A DNA stretch of 64,000 bases, from the NCBI GenBank assembly GCA_024123955.1, contig CP099652.1:3224001-3288000 (forward strand), read 5' to 3'. Below, in pieces: positions 20,958 through 28,847 of the stretch. The notes under the pieces are model-generated. The model ran no database searches and was not told the origin of the DNA. It was given only the letters and a program-made list of their open reading frames with translations. Each line of letters begins with the position of its first letter. The first letter of the stretch is position 1. The position numbers and the translations under genes were made by a program. The stretch is from Oxalobacteraceae bacterium OTU3CINTB1 (GTDB taxonomy: Bacteria > Pseudomonadota > Gammaproteobacteria > Burkholderiales > Burkholderiaceae_D).

Positions 20958-21908
20958 ATGGATATCAGTTTTGGTAACGTAAGCCTGGTCCTGTTTGTCC
21001 TGGCGTTGGTGTTCGTATTCAAGACCATCAATGTGGTGCCGCAGCAGCACGCGTGGGTGGTCGAGCGGCTTGGCAAATATCACGCGACGCTGGGGCCGGG
21101 CCTCAACATCGTGATCCCGTTCGTCGACCGCATCGCCTACAAGCATGTACTCAAGGAGATCCCGCTGGACGTGCCGCCGCAGGTCTGCATCACCAAGGAC
21201 AACACGCAGTTGCAGGTGGACGGCATCCTGTACTTCCAGATCACCGACGCAATGCGCGCCTCCTACGGTTCGTCGAACTACATCGCCGCCATCACGCAGC
21301 TGGCGCAGACGACCTTGCGCTCGGTGATCGGCCGCATGGAGCTGGACAAGACCTTCGAGGAGCGTGACCACATCAACACCACGGTGGTCAACGCCATCGA
21401 TGAATCGGCCGCCAACTGGGGCGTGAAGGTGCTGCGCTACGAGATCAAGGACCTGACGCCGCCGAAGGAGATCCTGCACGCGATGCAGGCGCAGATCACC
21501 GCCGAGCGTGAAAAGCGCGCACTGATCGCCGCTTCCGAAGGCCGCAAGCAGGAGCAGATCAACATCGCCAACGGCGAACGCGAAGCGCAGATCGCCCGCT
21601 CGGAAGGCGACAAGCAGGCCGCCATCAACCGCGCCGAGGGCCAGGCCGCCGCCATCGTCGCGCTGGCGGAAGCGAATGCGTCGGCGCTGCGCCAGGTCGG
21701 CGCGGCGATCCGCGAGCCGGGTGGCGAGGACGCGGTCAATCTGAAAGTGGCGGAGCAGTATGTCGGCGCTTTCAGTCAGCTTGCCAAAACCAATAATTCG
21801 ATTATCATCCCGGCCAATTTGGGTGAGATGAGCGGCTTGATCGCGACCGCGATGCAAGTGGTGAAGACGCAGAAGGACGCGTCGCTGATCAAACCCGCCA
21901 AAGCATAA
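20958..21908 (+). CDS. qmcA: SPFH/Band 7 (stomatin-like) membrane protein, QmcA type
   Basis: Stomatin/prohibitin-family protein of 316 residues. One N-terminal membrane helix (about 5-25) precedes the SPFH domain starting at VVPQQHAWVVERLGKYHATL (about 30-180), followed by an Ala/Glu/Arg-rich coiled coil (about 185-245) that drives oligomer rings. The best match I know is E. coli QmcA/YbbK, an inner-membrane protein with its bulk in the periplasm, encoded next to an NfeD-like gene, as here. It is probably one operon with the NfeD gene and the following DUF4259 gene. Confidence 0.9.
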   Translation: MDISFGNVSLVLFVLALVFVFKTINVVPQQHAWVVERLGKYHATLGPGLNIVIPFVDRIAYKHVLKEIPLDVPPQVCITKDNTQLQVDGILYFQITDAMRASYGSSNYIAAITQLAQTTLRSVIGRMELDKTFEERDHINTTVVNAIDESAANWGVKVLRYEIKDLTPPKEILHAMQAQITAEREKRALIAASEGRKQEQINIANGEREAQIARSEGDKQAAINRAEGQAAAIVALAEANASALRQVGAAIREPGGEDAVNLKVAEQYVGAFSQLAKTNNSIIIPANLGEMSGLIATAMQVVKTQKDASLIKPAKA

Positions 21909-21918
21909 GGAGCGGATG

Positions 21919-22335
21919 ATGGGTACATGGGCGGTGGACGCCTTCGGCAACGACTACGCGCAGGACTGGGCGCAGGATTTGCAGGAGATTAGTAATCTGG
22001 ACGCGGTCGAAGACACGCTGAACACGGCGCTCGACACCGGCGCCGGCGAGCTGGAAGCGCCGTTCGCGGCGGAGGCGCTGGTGGCCATCGAAGTCCTCGC
22101 GCGGCTTCAGGGCAAGGGCGGCGCGGCCAGCGAGGACAGCGCAGCGGTGGACGAATGGGTCGAGGCGCGCAAGCCGAAAGCGCGCCGGCGCGCGGATCTG
22201 GAGGAGAAGGCCTTGCAGGCCATCGCCCGCATCCTGTCCGACCAATCGGAACTGCGCGAGCTGTGGGCCGAGAGCGAACATTACGAGGCATGGCGCGCGT
22301 CCGTCGAGGAATTGCGCGCGCGCGTGCAGCCCTGA
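21919..22335 (+). CDS. DUF4259-like protein
   Basis: Protein of 138 residues beginning MGTWAVDAFGNDYAQDWAQD, which matches the N-terminal pattern of DUF4259 proteins (MGTW..x.F.ND.A.DW). The function is unknown. It is soluble, acidic and helical, with no signal peptide. I start at ATG 21919 because the AAGGAG site is six bases before it; the adjacent ATG 21916 is only three bases from that site. It is eight codons or so behind the SPFH gene and likely shares its transcript. It converges on the porin gene with ten bases between. Confidence 0.75.
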   Translation: MGTWAVDAFGNDYAQDWAQDLQEISNLDAVEDTLNTALDTGAGELEAPFAAEALVAIEVLARLQGKGGAASEDSAAVDEWVEARKPKARRRADLEEKALQAIARILSDQSELRELWAESEHYEAWRASVEELRARVQP

Positions 22336-22345
22336 AAGCGCCGCC

Positions 22346-23050
22346 TTAAAACGCGTAGGTCAGCCCAAGGCTCCAGGATCTGGGCGGGTGCACCGGATAA
22401 AGTGCATAGCGCCGGCCGTCATCCTGCACATATTCGCGGGCGATCTGCACCGTCCAGTTACCGAACGGGATGCCGACGCCAAGGCGCGCGTCGATGCGCG
22501 AGGACGTCGGAATGCCGGGCCAGTAGCCGCCGCTGATGTTATGCAGCACGCCCGCGTGGGCGATCAGGTTGAAGCGCGGATGCACCGGGTAGAAGGCGCT
22601 GACCTCCGCATACACGGTCTTCACCGGAAAGCCCAGGTACTTCGGCGAGTAATAGATCCGCGTGCTGCCGCGCTCGAAGCTCAAGCCGGCGTAGCATTCC
22701 GAGAAGTCGTTCTGGTGCGCCTGCGTGTAGGTGATGCGGCTGCAACCGGCCTCCCAGCTACCACCCGACTGCAGGCGTCGCGCATAGCCGGCGTAGCCTT
22801 GCAGCTTGTAGCCTTCGGCGTCGCCGATGGTCATGGCGCTGGCGAACCCGCCCAGATACCATCCCGCCACGCCGTCGATATTGACCGTGACCTGCGGCAC
22901 GGCGTTGCCCTTGCCGGGGTTCTGTCCGCGATACCGGTACTCCGACTGCAGCGCCACGCTGCCGCTGATATCCATCTCCGCCTGCGCGCGCGCCGGCGGC
23001 GCCAGCGCGCAGAGGCAGGCGAGGGCGAAGGCCGCGCCGGGTAACGTCAC
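22346..23050 (-). CDS. TorF-family putative outer-membrane porin
   Basis: Predicted small beta-barrel of 234 residues: signal peptide (ALACLCALAPPARAQA), then alternating strands with SGSVALQSEYRYRGQN and GYARRLQSGGSWEAG. It ends in SLGLTYAF with the C-terminal Phe typical of outer-membrane barrels. The pattern matches the conserved family called TorF/gcw_chp putative porins; the transported solute is unknown. I start at GTG 23050, which overlaps the protease stop as GTGA. A start at 23128 would put a non-signal-like stretch before the signal peptide. It is the last gene of the sigma-factor operon. Confidence 0.8.
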   Translation of the reverse strand: MTLPGAAFALACLCALAPPARAQAEMDISGSVALQSEYRYRGQNPGKGNAVPQVTVNIDGVAGWYLGGFASAMTIGDAEGYKLQGYAGYARRLQSGGSWEAGCSRITYTQAHQNDFSECYAGLSFERGSTRIYYSPKYLGFPVKTVYAEVSAFYPVHPRFNLIAHAGVLHNISGGYWPGIPTSSRIDARLGVGIPFGNWTVQIAREYVQDDGRRYALYPVHPPRSWSLGLTYAF

Positions 23051-24549
23051 TGGGTGGCGCCGCGCTGGGTCAGTTTGGCTGGGCAGCGGCAGCTGCAATG
23101 GTCGATAAGATGGGAGATGGTGGCGCATGCGTCAATATTAACAGCGTTCAACACTTCTGGCGGTTGCAGCATACGCCGCAACTGGGCGGGCGTGGCGCCC
23201 GGTTGCAACTCACCCAGCAGCGCCAGCATGCCGGAAACGTGGGCCGCCGCGTACGAGCTGCCGCTGACGAAGGACCAGCGCGCGCCCGGCGCGGTGGTCG
23301 GCACGTCGTTGCCCGGCGCGAATAGCGGCCGCTCCAGGCCGGCCGCCGCCGCCGTCTGCTCCATCAGCGCGGCCGCGCTCACCGGCGCGAAATTGCCGGA
23401 TACCTTTACGCTCGGCTGCGAGGCCACGGCCAGCACGCCGCGATGACTGGCAGGGAAGGTCGGCGCGCTCGCCTGCGCGTCCACCGCCCCGACCACGCCG
23501 ATGCCGCGCTGGAGCGCGACGTCCAGTAAACGGTCCAAAAGCCTGTCGGGCGGACCGGACAGGCTCAGGTTGATGACTTTGGCGCCGTTGAGGATCGCGT
23601 AGTTGAGCGCCTTGCTCAAGGTGAAGCTGTTGCAGCGGGTGCTTTGGTTGGGCAGTTGCCAACAGGCCCGCAAGCCCATCAATCTGGCCTTGGGCGCCAC
23701 GCCGAGGATGCCGCCGTTGCCGCTGCGCGCCGCGATGATGCCGGCCACGGCGGTGCCGTGGATTTCCGGCGGCGGCTCGCCATTGTCGACGAAGTTGGCG
23801 TTGACCGCCAGTTGCCCCTGCAGATCCGGGTGGCTGCCGTCGATGCCGCTGTCGATCACCGCGACCCGGACTTCGCGGCCGGTGGTGTAGCGGTGCAGGT
23901 CGGAGACATGCCAGTAGCGCGCGGCTGGTTGCACCGGATACAGCACGTCGGCGGCGCCGGCCCCTGCGCCGGGCGGCAAACCTGCCACCGGCACGACCGG
24001 ATTCGTCGATGCGGCCGGTGCGACCTGCGGCCCGGCGTTGCCGCCGGGAGCTCCGCGGGGCGCCTGTTCGGCCATGCCTTCGAACCTGGCCACCGGTTGC
24101 GCCCATTCAACCTGGGGATCGCGCGACAGCTGCTCGATGATCAGGCCGGCGTCGGCGTCGTCCTTGTAGCGCATCACGTAGCAATCGATGCCGAGCAGCG
24201 ACATGGCCCAGCCTTCGACCACCGTCATGCCGTGCTGTTGCGCCAGCGCTTCGGCGCGGCGCCGGCGTCCGCCGCTGCCGCTGTCGTCCATGTAGCGGCC
24301 GCCGTAGGTGGCGTCCGGACGGTAGTGCGTGGCGGGCAGGCGCAGCATCACCAGCAGCTGGTTGGCGCCCGGATCATGGGCGCCGTCGTCGGCGGGCGGC
24401 AGGATGCGTTCGTCGCCCGCCGGCGGCGCGGCGCTGGCTGCGGGAGCGGCTGCTTGCGGCTCACCGGCGCGTGCCAGGACGGTGCCCGCCGCCGCCGGTG
24501 CCAGCACGGCGGCGAGCAAGGCGGCCAGCACGATGGCGCGCGCGTTCAA
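23047..24549 (-). CDS. Subtilisin-like serine protease (S8) with N-terminal pro-domain
   Basis: Exported S8 protease of 500 residues. A signal peptide or anchor (about 5-26) and an Ala/Pro linker precede a pro-domain-like region (about 62-155, NQLLVMLRL to EWAQPVARF) and a catalytic domain (about 215-465). The triad is Asp233 in VAVIDSGIDGSHPDL, His264 in HGTAVAGI and Ser432 in SGSSYAAAHVSG. Two oddities appear: the usual Pro after the Ser motif is Ala, and the oxyanion-hole Asn seems replaced by Asp357 (VVGAVDAQ). The C-terminal tail is Cys-rich. The start is TTG 24549, overlapping the anti-sigma stop (TTGA); upstream codons are not protein-like. The substrate is unknown. Confidence 0.88.
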   Translation of the reverse strand: MNARAIVLAALLAAVLAPAAAGTVLARAGEPQAAAPAASAAPPAGDERILPPADDGAHDPGANQLLVMLRLPATHYRPDATYGGRYMDDSGSGGRRRRAEALAQQHGMTVVEGWAMSLLGIDCYVMRYKDDADAGLIIEQLSRDPQVEWAQPVARFEGMAEQAPRGAPGGNAGPQVAPAASTNPVVPVAGLPPGAGAGAADVLYPVQPAARYWHVSDLHRYTTGREVRVAVIDSGIDGSHPDLQGQLAVNANFVDNGEPPPEIHGTAVAGIIAARSGNGGILGVAPKARLMGLRACWQLPNQSTRCNSFTLSKALNYAILNGAKVINLSLSGPPDRLLDRLLDVALQRGIGVVGAVDAQASAPTFPASHRGVLAVASQPSVKVSGNFAPVSAAALMEQTAAAAGLERPLFAPGNDVPTTAPGARWSFVSGSSYAAAHVSGMLALLGELQPGATPAQLRRMLQPPEVLNAVNIDACATISHLIDHCSCRCPAKLTQRGATQ

Positions 24550-25304
24550 GGTGTGCCGCCGTCGTCGAGCGCCTCGGCCAATTTGACGGCAGGATCGGCG
24601 CGCAGCGCTTGCAGCGCGCGGTCGCGGTTTTCTTGCGGCACGCTGATCAGGTAAGCGTCGGTCACGGTCGGGCCGTCGACCACGCGCGCGCCTTGTGCTT
24701 GCAGGATGCGCCGCAGTTCGCGTTCGGTGGTGGTGGGCTGGAACATCACCACCAGGTTGCCGACCGGACTGGCGCCGATACTGTTGCCCAGCACGCGATA
24801 CGCGGGCGGGGCCTCGTCCGGACGCGCCAGCAGCGCGACCAGGCCGATGATCAGCACCCATTGCGCGGCCACCGCCCAGCGCAGCCAGATCGGCTGGTTG
24901 GCCGCGCCCATGGCCCACCAGCGCCGCGGCACCACCGGCGCAGGCGCAGGCGCATCGGCCAGCGGCTTGGCATCGGCGGCTGGCGCGATCGTGGCACTGC
25001 CCGTCGGCGCCGGGTTGGCGCGCAGCGGGGCATCGTCAATCTCGTCCACCGGGCCCAGCGCGGGCAAGATCCGCGCCCACGCACGCTCCATGTCCACACC
25101 CGGCGGCAGGGCGGTGTCGGCGCTCCCTTGGTCCAGCATCTCGCGCTCCCATTGCAAATCCTGACGGCATTGCTCGCACGTGTGCAGATGCGCTTCCACG
25201 CGGTGCGCGTCGTCCGGTTCCAGTTGCGATGACGCATACCACGGCAGCAGCTCCTGCACCGCCTGGTGAGCCGGGACATCCAGTCTGAAGACTCGCCCGT
25301 TCAT
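24546..25304 (-). CDS. Zinc-finger anti-sigma factor with single membrane helix
   Basis: Membrane anti-sigma factor of 252 residues. The cytosolic N-terminus has a zf-HC2-type ZAS motif (His39, Cys43, Cys46 in AHLHTCEQC). A Pro/Ala linker, one membrane helix (about 141-160) and a periplasmic domain of about 90 residues follow. That domain reads as beta-alpha-beta-beta-alpha-beta (NLVVMFQP, ELRRILQAQGARVV, DAYLISVP, RALQALRADPAV) and resembles the pro-domain of the protease encoded next. ATG 25304 overlaps the sigma stop as ATGA. It presumably holds the upstream ECF sigma factor inactive until cut. Confidence 0.87.
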   Translation of the reverse strand: MNGRVFRLDVPAHQAVQELLPWYASSQLEPDDAHRVEAHLHTCEQCRQDLQWEREMLDQGSADTALPPGVDMERAWARILPALGPVDEIDDAPLRANPAPTGSATIAPAADAKPLADAPAPAPVVPRRWWAMGAANQPIWLRWAVAAQWVLIIGLVALLARPDEAPPAYRVLGNSIGASPVGNLVVMFQPTTTERELRRILQAQGARVVDGPTVTDAYLISVPQENRDRALQALRADPAVKLAEALDDGGTP

Positions 25305-25885
25305 CGCCCGTTCTCTCTCTCGTTCCACAACAAATCCTTCAATCTGTGCCGCGCGTGAAACATCCGGGTTTTGACCGTGTTCACCGGACAATCGACCACT
25401 TCAGCGATGTCGCTGTAGGCCATCTCATGATAATAGGTTAGCACCATCACCGCGCGCTGTGCGGCGGGCAACTGATCCAACGCCTCGGCGACCGTGTTCT
25501 GCAGTTGCAGGCGGGTGATCGTCTGCTCCGGCTGGTTGCCGCTTTCATCCTCGTACAGCGACGCATCGGACTCCACCGGATCGTCGCTGCCGCGCAAGCC
25601 CTTGAGGGTCTTGCGGTAGGCGATGGCGAAAATCCATGTGGAAGGTTTGCAACTGCCGTCGAAGGTCTCGGCTTTTTGCCAGACCACCAACATGGTGTCG
25701 TTGACAATTTCCTCGATCAGTGTGGCATTGCGGGTCATCCTTCCGATAAAGCGCGACAGGCGCGAAAAATAACTTCGGTACAACTGTTCGAACGCGGCAC
25801 GATCCCCGCCCGCTATCCTGCCCAGCAGGCACGCCTCGTTCGCATCCGGTAATGAGCCCGTCGACAGGCCCTGTGATTGACGCAT
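25301..25885 (-). CDS. ECF-type RNA polymerase sigma factor
   Basis: Extracytoplasmic-function sigma factor of 194 residues with region 2 (about 30-95, FEQLYRSYFSRLSRFIGRM, then EEIVNDTMLVVWQKAETFDG) and region 4 (about 125-185, LDQLPAAQRAVMVLTYYHEM, then VNTVKTRMFHARHRL). ATG 25885 is preceded by GGAGG; the frame is open 27 codons upstream but lacks sigma features. It is first in a four-gene operon with its anti-sigma factor, protease and porin. ECF factors usually drive their own operon; I could not identify a convincing promoter in the 147-bp gap to the divergent sirtuin gene. Confidence 0.9.
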   Translation of the reverse strand: MRQSQGLSTGSLPDANEACLLGRIAGGDRAAFEQLYRSYFSRLSRFIGRMTRNATLIEEIVNDTMLVVWQKAETFDGSCKPSTWIFAIAYRKTLKGLRGSDDPVESDASLYEDESGNQPEQTITRLQLQNTVAEALDQLPAAQRAVMVLTYYHEMAYSDIAEVVDCPVNTVKTRMFHARHRLKDLLWNERENGR

Positions 25886-26032
25886 CCGCCATCCTCCATT
25901 GTTTGCCGTAGATGCCGTTCCGCCGACAAATGGTTCTACTAAACAGTAAATATATATGCGCAACAAGCGGTAAGCGGCGATGCCGGGTCAAAACCTGTCC
26001 ATCCCGCATGCTACCACCCGGATTCGGCTACC

Positions 26033-26860
26033 ATGGCATTCATGAACCTGAACGCCCACATCGACCAGCTGCAAACGTTTTTACACCAGCACCGGCGCGT
26101 GCTGGTCCTGACCGGGGCCGGCCTCAGCACCGACTCCGGCATCCCCGACTACCGCGACAAGGATGGCGTCCGGCGCGGCCGCACGCCGATCCAGGGCCCG
26201 GATTTCCGCCGCGACGAAAGCGTGCGCCGCCGTTACTGGGCGCGCAGCATGGTCGGCTGGCCAACATTGGCGCAGGCCGCGCCCAACGTCGGCCACCGCG
26301 CGCTGGCCGCGCTGGAGGAGGCCGGCCGCATCGACGGCTTGATCACGCAAAACGTCGACGGCCTGCACCAGCGCGCCGGCAGCCGCAATGTGATCGAGCT
26401 GCACGGCAATATCCACGGTGTTGTCTGTCTGGACTGCCGGCGGGTCGTCGAACGCGCCGCGATCCAGACGGAGTTGCTGGAAGCGAATCCCGGCCTGTTC
26501 GCGGTCGACGCCGAGGTGCGGCCCGACGGCGACGCCGAGGTCGAGCTCCAGGCGTTGCAGCACTTCCATGTGCCGGTGTGCGCACATTGCGGCGGCACCC
26601 TGCAGCCGGATGTGATCTTCTTTGGGGATAATATTCCGGCAGAGCGCACCGCCAACGCGCTAGCCATGATGGAGCACGCCGACGCCTTGCTGGTGGTCGG
26701 TTCGTCGCTGATGGTATTTTCGGGCTACCGCTTTTGCAAGCTGGCGGCCGCTGCGGGCAAGCCCATCGCGGCGATCAACCTGGGCAAGACCCGCGCGGAC
26801 GACCTGATCGGACTGAAGGTGGAGGCGGCCGCGGCGGACGTGCTGCCGCGCCTGGTGTAA
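26033..26860 (+). CDS. NAD-dependent protein deacylase, sirtuin family (class II/SIRT4-like)
   Basis: Sirtuin of 275 residues that removes acyl groups from lysine using NAD. The motifs are complete: LTGAGLSTDSGIPDYRD (NAD fold), TQNVDGLH, the catalytic His in IELHGNIHG, and the structural zinc site CLDC ... CAHC. FFGDNIP and VVGSSLMVFSGYRF follow. The arrangement and the roughly 45-residue spacing between cysteine pairs recall class II bacterial sirtuins rather than CobB. ATG 26033 and ATG 26042 are both possible; the longer is given. It is divergent from the sigma operon and converges on the FlgO-like gene. Confidence 0.93.
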   Translation: MAFMNLNAHIDQLQTFLHQHRRVLVLTGAGLSTDSGIPDYRDKDGVRRGRTPIQGPDFRRDESVRRRYWARSMVGWPTLAQAAPNVGHRALAALEEAGRIDGLITQNVDGLHQRAGSRNVIELHGNIHGVVCLDCRRVVERAAIQTELLEANPGLFAVDAEVRPDGDAEVELQALQHFHVPVCAHCGGTLQPDVIFFGDNIPAERTANALAMMEHADALLVVGSSLMVFSGYRFCKLAAAAGKPIAAINLGKTRADDLIGLKVEAAAADVLPRLV

Positions 26861-26872
26861 GCTCGGGGCGAG

Positions 26873-27427
26873 TTAGTTCCGCTGCAACATCGAGCGGACG
26901 ATGGCTTCCTTGGCCAGCACATAGTCCTGGCCGGCCAGCACCAGGTTGGAGTTCGGCTGGATCACCTTGACGTTGATGAACACCATGTCGCTGGTTTCCG
27001 CATAGGAACCGACCACGATCGCCTGGGCATTGTGCGCGGTGGCCACTTCGCCGATTTCGCGGGTGAGCATCAATTCGCCCTGATTGCGCTTCAAATAGAC
27101 GTTGTTGCGCAGTTTCATCTCGATCATGCGCATGCCGCCCTGCGCCAGGCGGGTCGACACCTGCTCCGACACCAGCCGGCCCAAGGTCGTGGTCTGCTCC
27201 AGCGCGTCGATGTTGACGATGGTTGCCATGATCAGCGGCTTGTCGGCGGTCAGCTTGCCGCTGAGTTGATGCATCAGCGAATCGGCGGCCTTGTAGTTGG
27301 CGTCGATGAACTGGTTGGACGAGATCGTCGAATAATTGCCTTCCTCCTTGGTGGCGGTGGAAGAGCAGGCCGCCAGCAGCAACGGCAGCGCCAGCGCGGC
27401 GGCGCGGGCCAGGGATGTCATCAGCAT
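26873..27427 (-). CDS. FlgO-family lipoprotein
   Basis: Predicted lipoprotein of 184 residues with lipobox LLLAAC at about residues 16-21. A domain resembling FlgO follows (FIDANYKAADSLMHQL, MATIVNIDALEQTTTLGRLVSEQVSTRL, IVVGSYAETSDMVFINVKVI), seen in outer-membrane proteins linked to flagellar or envelope assembly. No flagellar genes are in the window, so the role here is open. Its ATG overlaps the stop of the preceding lipoprotein gene by one base, so the two are one unit. Confidence 0.82.
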   Translation of the reverse strand: MLMTSLARAAALALPLLLAACSSTATKEEGNYSTISSNQFIDANYKAADSLMHQLSGKLTADKPLIMATIVNIDALEQTTTLGRLVSEQVSTRLAQGGMRMIEMKLRNNVYLKRNQGELMLTREIGEVATAHNAQAIVVGSYAETSDMVFINVKVIQPNSNLVLAGQDYVLAKEAIVRSMLQRN

Positions 27428-28116
27428 TACATGTCTCCGCGTACTTTGAAGGTACGGGTCAATTTGGTGAGTTCGGCGTCCGGCTCGAGGACGCCGTACA
27501 GTTCGCGGTCGGAATCGGCCACGTAATAGGCCGACGTGGTGCGCGCCAGATAGCGGTACTGGTCGGACACGGACAGGGTGACGATGATCTCGGTCTTCGG
27601 CGTTTGGCCGGGGGCGAACTGGGCGTTATTGAGGTCGTACGGGTCCCAGCCGGCGTTGATCGCGTCCTCGTCGGACATCGGCGCCGGCGACAGCTCGGCC
27701 ATCGACACGCCGCCGGGCAGGGCGGTGCGCTCGCCGATGGGACGGTATTGCGGACGGTGGGCGGCGAAGGTGACGGCCTGGATGTCCAGATCGATCTTGA
27801 GCGAACCGGCCGGCGTGCGCGTGACGACATAGCCGTCGTTCACCAGCGAGGTCGTCAGCTGGGTGACCAGCGCGCGCTGGAAGGCGTTGGAATCGGCGGG
27901 CTCGTTGATGAAGACCGGGCGGGGCGGGCTCTTTTTGAGCTGGGCCACCAGGCGTTTTTCGATGCTGTTCGACACCACGCCCCAATGGTAGGCCGCTTGC
28001 AGCTTGGCCTGCTTGGTGACGGGGAAGTTCGCGGCCAGCGGCGTGGGCGTGTAGCGCGCCGCACATCCTGACAGGACCAGTCCGGCTGCCAGAGCCATTG
28101 CAGTTTTCAGCGCCAT
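27427..28116 (-). CDS. Hypothetical lipoprotein paired with the FlgO-like gene
   Basis: Predicted lipoprotein of 229 residues: a signal peptide with lipobox LVLSGC near residues 13-18, then a soluble domain without a motif I can name. A short stretch (VNDGYVVTRTPAGSLKIDLDIQAV) looks like the strand-helix pattern of outer-membrane lipoproteins with a TolB-N/FlgO-like fold. Gene coupling (TAATG) to the FlgO-family lipoprotein suggests that both act in the same envelope complex. ATG 28116 places the lipobox correctly. Confidence 0.75.
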   Translation of the reverse strand: MALKTAMALAAGLVLSGCAARYTPTPLAANFPVTKQAKLQAAYHWGVVSNSIEKRLVAQLKKSPPRPVFINEPADSNAFQRALVTQLTTSLVNDGYVVTRTPAGSLKIDLDIQAVTFAAHRPQYRPIGERTALPGGVSMAELSPAPMSDEDAINAGWDPYDLNNAQFAPGQTPKTEIIVTLSVSDQYRYLARTTSAYYVADSDRELYGVLEPDAELTKLTRTFKVRGDM

Positions 28117-28242
28117 TGTTGCCTCATCGTCAAAAGTCCACCGTTATCCGGGACCGCGAAAGGTGAGCGGCGGCCGCGAATGTAAAATCATCCAGCGTCC
28201 AGTTTAGCATGGATGTTTCCGATTAGAAATTCTGAAGGCGAT

Positions 28243-28267
28243 AAAAAACCCGGTTAGGGACCGGGTT
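28243..28267 (-). terminator. Terminator after smpB
   Basis: On the minus strand ACCCGGT and ACCGGGT arms (28260-28266 and 28248-28254) form a 7-bp stem with a 5-nt loop, followed by six T residues (28248-28243). It lies 32 bases beyond the smpB stop. Confidence 0.85.
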
Positions 28268-28298
28268 GTGTACGGAGCGCGCAACAGTTTTGGCGGTT

Positions 28299-28748
28299 TT
28301 AGCGGCTGTGGGTCTTCATCGCGGCCGCCACTTCGCGTTTGCCGTCGCGATCTTTCTCGGTGGCGCGCTTGTCGTGCATTTTTTTACCCTTGGCCAGGCC
28401 GATTTCACATTTGACCCTGCCGCCCTTGTAATGCAGGTTGAGCGGCACCAAGGTGTAGCCGGAGCGCTCGACCTTGCTGATCAGCTTGTCCATCTCCTGG
28501 CGGTGCAGCAGCAGCTTGCGGGTGCGCACGGCCTCCGGGCTGATGTGGGTCGACGCGGTGGGCAGGGCGCTGATGTGGGCGCCGAACAGGAACAGCTCGT
28601 CGCCACGGATGGTGACGTAGGCTTCCTTGATCTGCACGCGGGCGTCGCGGATCGCCTTCACTTCCCAGCCTTCGAGCACGATGCCCGCTTCGTAGCGGTC
28701 CTCGATGAAGTAGTCAAAAAAGGCTTTTTTGTTATCGGCTATGGTCAT
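28299..28748 (-). CDS. smpB: SsrA-binding protein SmpB
   Basis: Binds tmRNA and delivers it to stalled ribosomes for trans-translation. The 149 residues show the conserved N-terminus ([20 protein letters not shown]), [18 protein letters not shown] and the basic C-terminal tail ([18 protein letters not shown]) that enters the mRNA channel. ATG 28748. It is divergent from ratA, the arrangement common in beta- and gammaproteobacteria. The tmRNA gene itself is not in this window. Confidence 0.97.
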   Translation of the reverse strand: MTIADNKKAFFDYFIEDRYEAGIVLEGWEVKAIRDARVQIKEAYVTIRGDELFLFGAHISALPTASTHISPEAVRTRKLLLHRQEMDKLISKVERSGYTLVPLNLHYKGGRVKCEIGLAKGKKMHDKRATEKDRDGKREVAAAMKTHSR

Positions 28749-28847
28749 GGGGTTCGTAAATCAGCTGAAAACCCGTGCGGGTCGGTTAAACTACTGCTTC
28801 GCGTCAAAAAACGCGACTAATTCAACATCATAGCAAATGGTTAGCCA

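Noticed and set aside
25886..26032. ECF-type promoter (GGAAC ... TCTA) for the sigma operon
   Set aside because: GGAAC-like and TCTA-like words occur on the minus strand but the spacing is 4 or 19 bases, not 16-17, so autoregulation could not be supported from sequence.
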